Origin: Bufo bufo
Taxonomy: Eukaryota > Chordata > Amphibia > Anura > Bufonidae
Reading direction: 5' to 3'
Length of the DNA stretch: 64,000 nucleotides
Assembly: GCF_905171765.1 (NCBI RefSeq)
Contig: NC_053389.1
Location: forward strand, 213,472,624-213,536,623
Below the pieces are notes generated by a model. That model had not been told where the DNA came from, made no database searches, and saw nothing but the letters and a program-made list of their open reading frames with translations. Positions within the stretch are counted from its first letter, which is position 1, and every line of letters begins with the position of its first letter. A program made the position numbers and the translations under genes. This document shows, one piece after another, positions 63,386-64,000 of this stretch.

Positions 63386-64000
63386 CAGTACAGACCAAAA
63401 GTTTGGACACACCTTCTCATTCAAAGAGTTTTCTTTATTTTCATGACTATGAAGGCATCAAAACTATGAATTAACACATGTGGAATTATATACATAACAA
63501 ACAAGTGTGAAACAACTGAAAATATGTCATATTCTAGGTTCTTCAAAGTAGCCACCTTTTGCTTTGATTACTGCTTTGCACACTCTTGGCATTCTCTTGA
63601 TGAGCTTCAAGAGGTAGTCACCTGAAATGGTCTTCCAACAGTCTTGAAGGAGTTCCCAGAGATGCTTAGCACTTGTTGGCCCTTTTGCCTTCACTCTGCG
63701 GTCCAGCTCACCCCAAACCATCTCGATTGGGTTCAGGTCCGGTGACTGTGGAGGCCAGGTCATCTGGCGCAGCACCCCATCACTCTCCTTCATGGTCAAA
63801 TAGCCCTTACTTTCAAAGTTTTTCCAATTTTTCGGCTGACTGACTGACCGTCATTTCTTAAAGTAATGATGGCAGCTCGTTTTTCTTTACTTAGCTGCTT
63901 TTTTCTTGCCATAATACAAATTCTAACAGTCTATTCAGTTGGACTATCAGCTGTGTATCCACCTGACTTCTCCTCAACACAACTGATGGTCCCAACCCCA
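63386..64000 (-). mobile_element. Tc1-like transposon, second copy, cut by window end
   Basis: Starts CAGTACAGACCAAAAGTTTG after TA (63384-63385) and follows the copy at 15671 almost base for base to 64000. It is inserted in the 38-bp minisatellite. The internal structure beyond 64000 is unknown. Confidence 0.93.
63527..63799 (-). pseudogene. C-terminal part of Tc1 transposase
   Basis: 90 codons containing PPQSPDLNPIEMVWGELDRR, with the final catalytic Glu. It differs from 15812-16084 at a few residues (SPD for SSD, SGDY for SWDY). After the upstream ATG (63799) the frame breaks into the same leader text (TTTTTCCAATTTTTCGGCTG), so this copy also belongs to the deleted subfamily. Confidence 0.9.

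Noticed and set aside
61976..63420. Series of minus-strand frames with repeated NRYIAPLNQY-type peptides
   Set aside because: Generated by the 38-bp minisatellite; three units make 38 codons, so frames recur.

Overview
This window reads as a repeat-dense stretch of a vertebrate genome, most likely an anuran amphibian. I infer this from the mix of elements (Tf1/sushi-type Ty3 chromoviruses, L1/Tx1-like and L2/CR1-like LINEs, several hAT families, piggyBac, Tc1, mariner-like and foldback elements) and from rRNA-like pieces that look vertebrate. The species cannot be named. I find no host protein-coding gene and no tRNA gene. The only long intact reading frame is the 1443-residue gag-pol of a young Ty3 element at 18038-22369.

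Layout. 1-4753: an L1-like 5' UTR (minus strand) abuts an old broken Ty3 chromovirus, whose LTR carries a MITE; a Tc1 end follows. 4754-10076: foldback repeats, a decayed hAT transposase (hAT-C) and a 51-bp minisatellite. 10077-17111: mostly plain sequence with a perfect 51-bp-arm palindrome, an AT-rich MITE, a foldback element and a deleted Tc1.

17120-44657 is one large nest. The outer unit is a composite hAT element (hAT-A, minus strand) flanked by near-identical 8-bp duplications. Inside it lie a young Ty3 element (17569-22840, 5-bp TSD); four tandem fragments derived from 18S rRNA; and a second hAT (hAT-B, 23787-36405, perfect 8-bp TSD) sitting within one of the 18S-like copies. hAT-B holds a mariner-like element (24394-32412), which in turn holds a full-length L1-like LINE (24452-30840, 9-bp TSD). 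A cluster of palindromic MITEs (42491-43962) lies in the 5' part of hAT-A.

44658-64000: a TIR element filled with a 47-bp minisatellite; a third hAT-A-family copy; a piggyBac (51102-56129, TTAA TSD) inside an L1 reverse-transcriptase frame that reads through once the element is removed; an L2/CR1-like LINE tail; MITEs with 8-bp TSDs; a second mariner-like copy; a 38-bp minisatellite with higher-order structure; and a second Tc1 copy cut by the window edge.

The most notable signals are the rRNA-derived module in a hAT transposon, with tandem growth that looks driven by a 6-bp microhomology, and a self-priming arrangement in both Ty3 elements: the predicted RNA 5' end is complementary to the primer-binding site, in each case about 30 nt after a TATA box. 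Comparisons with known families come from memory of their motifs; no search was run.
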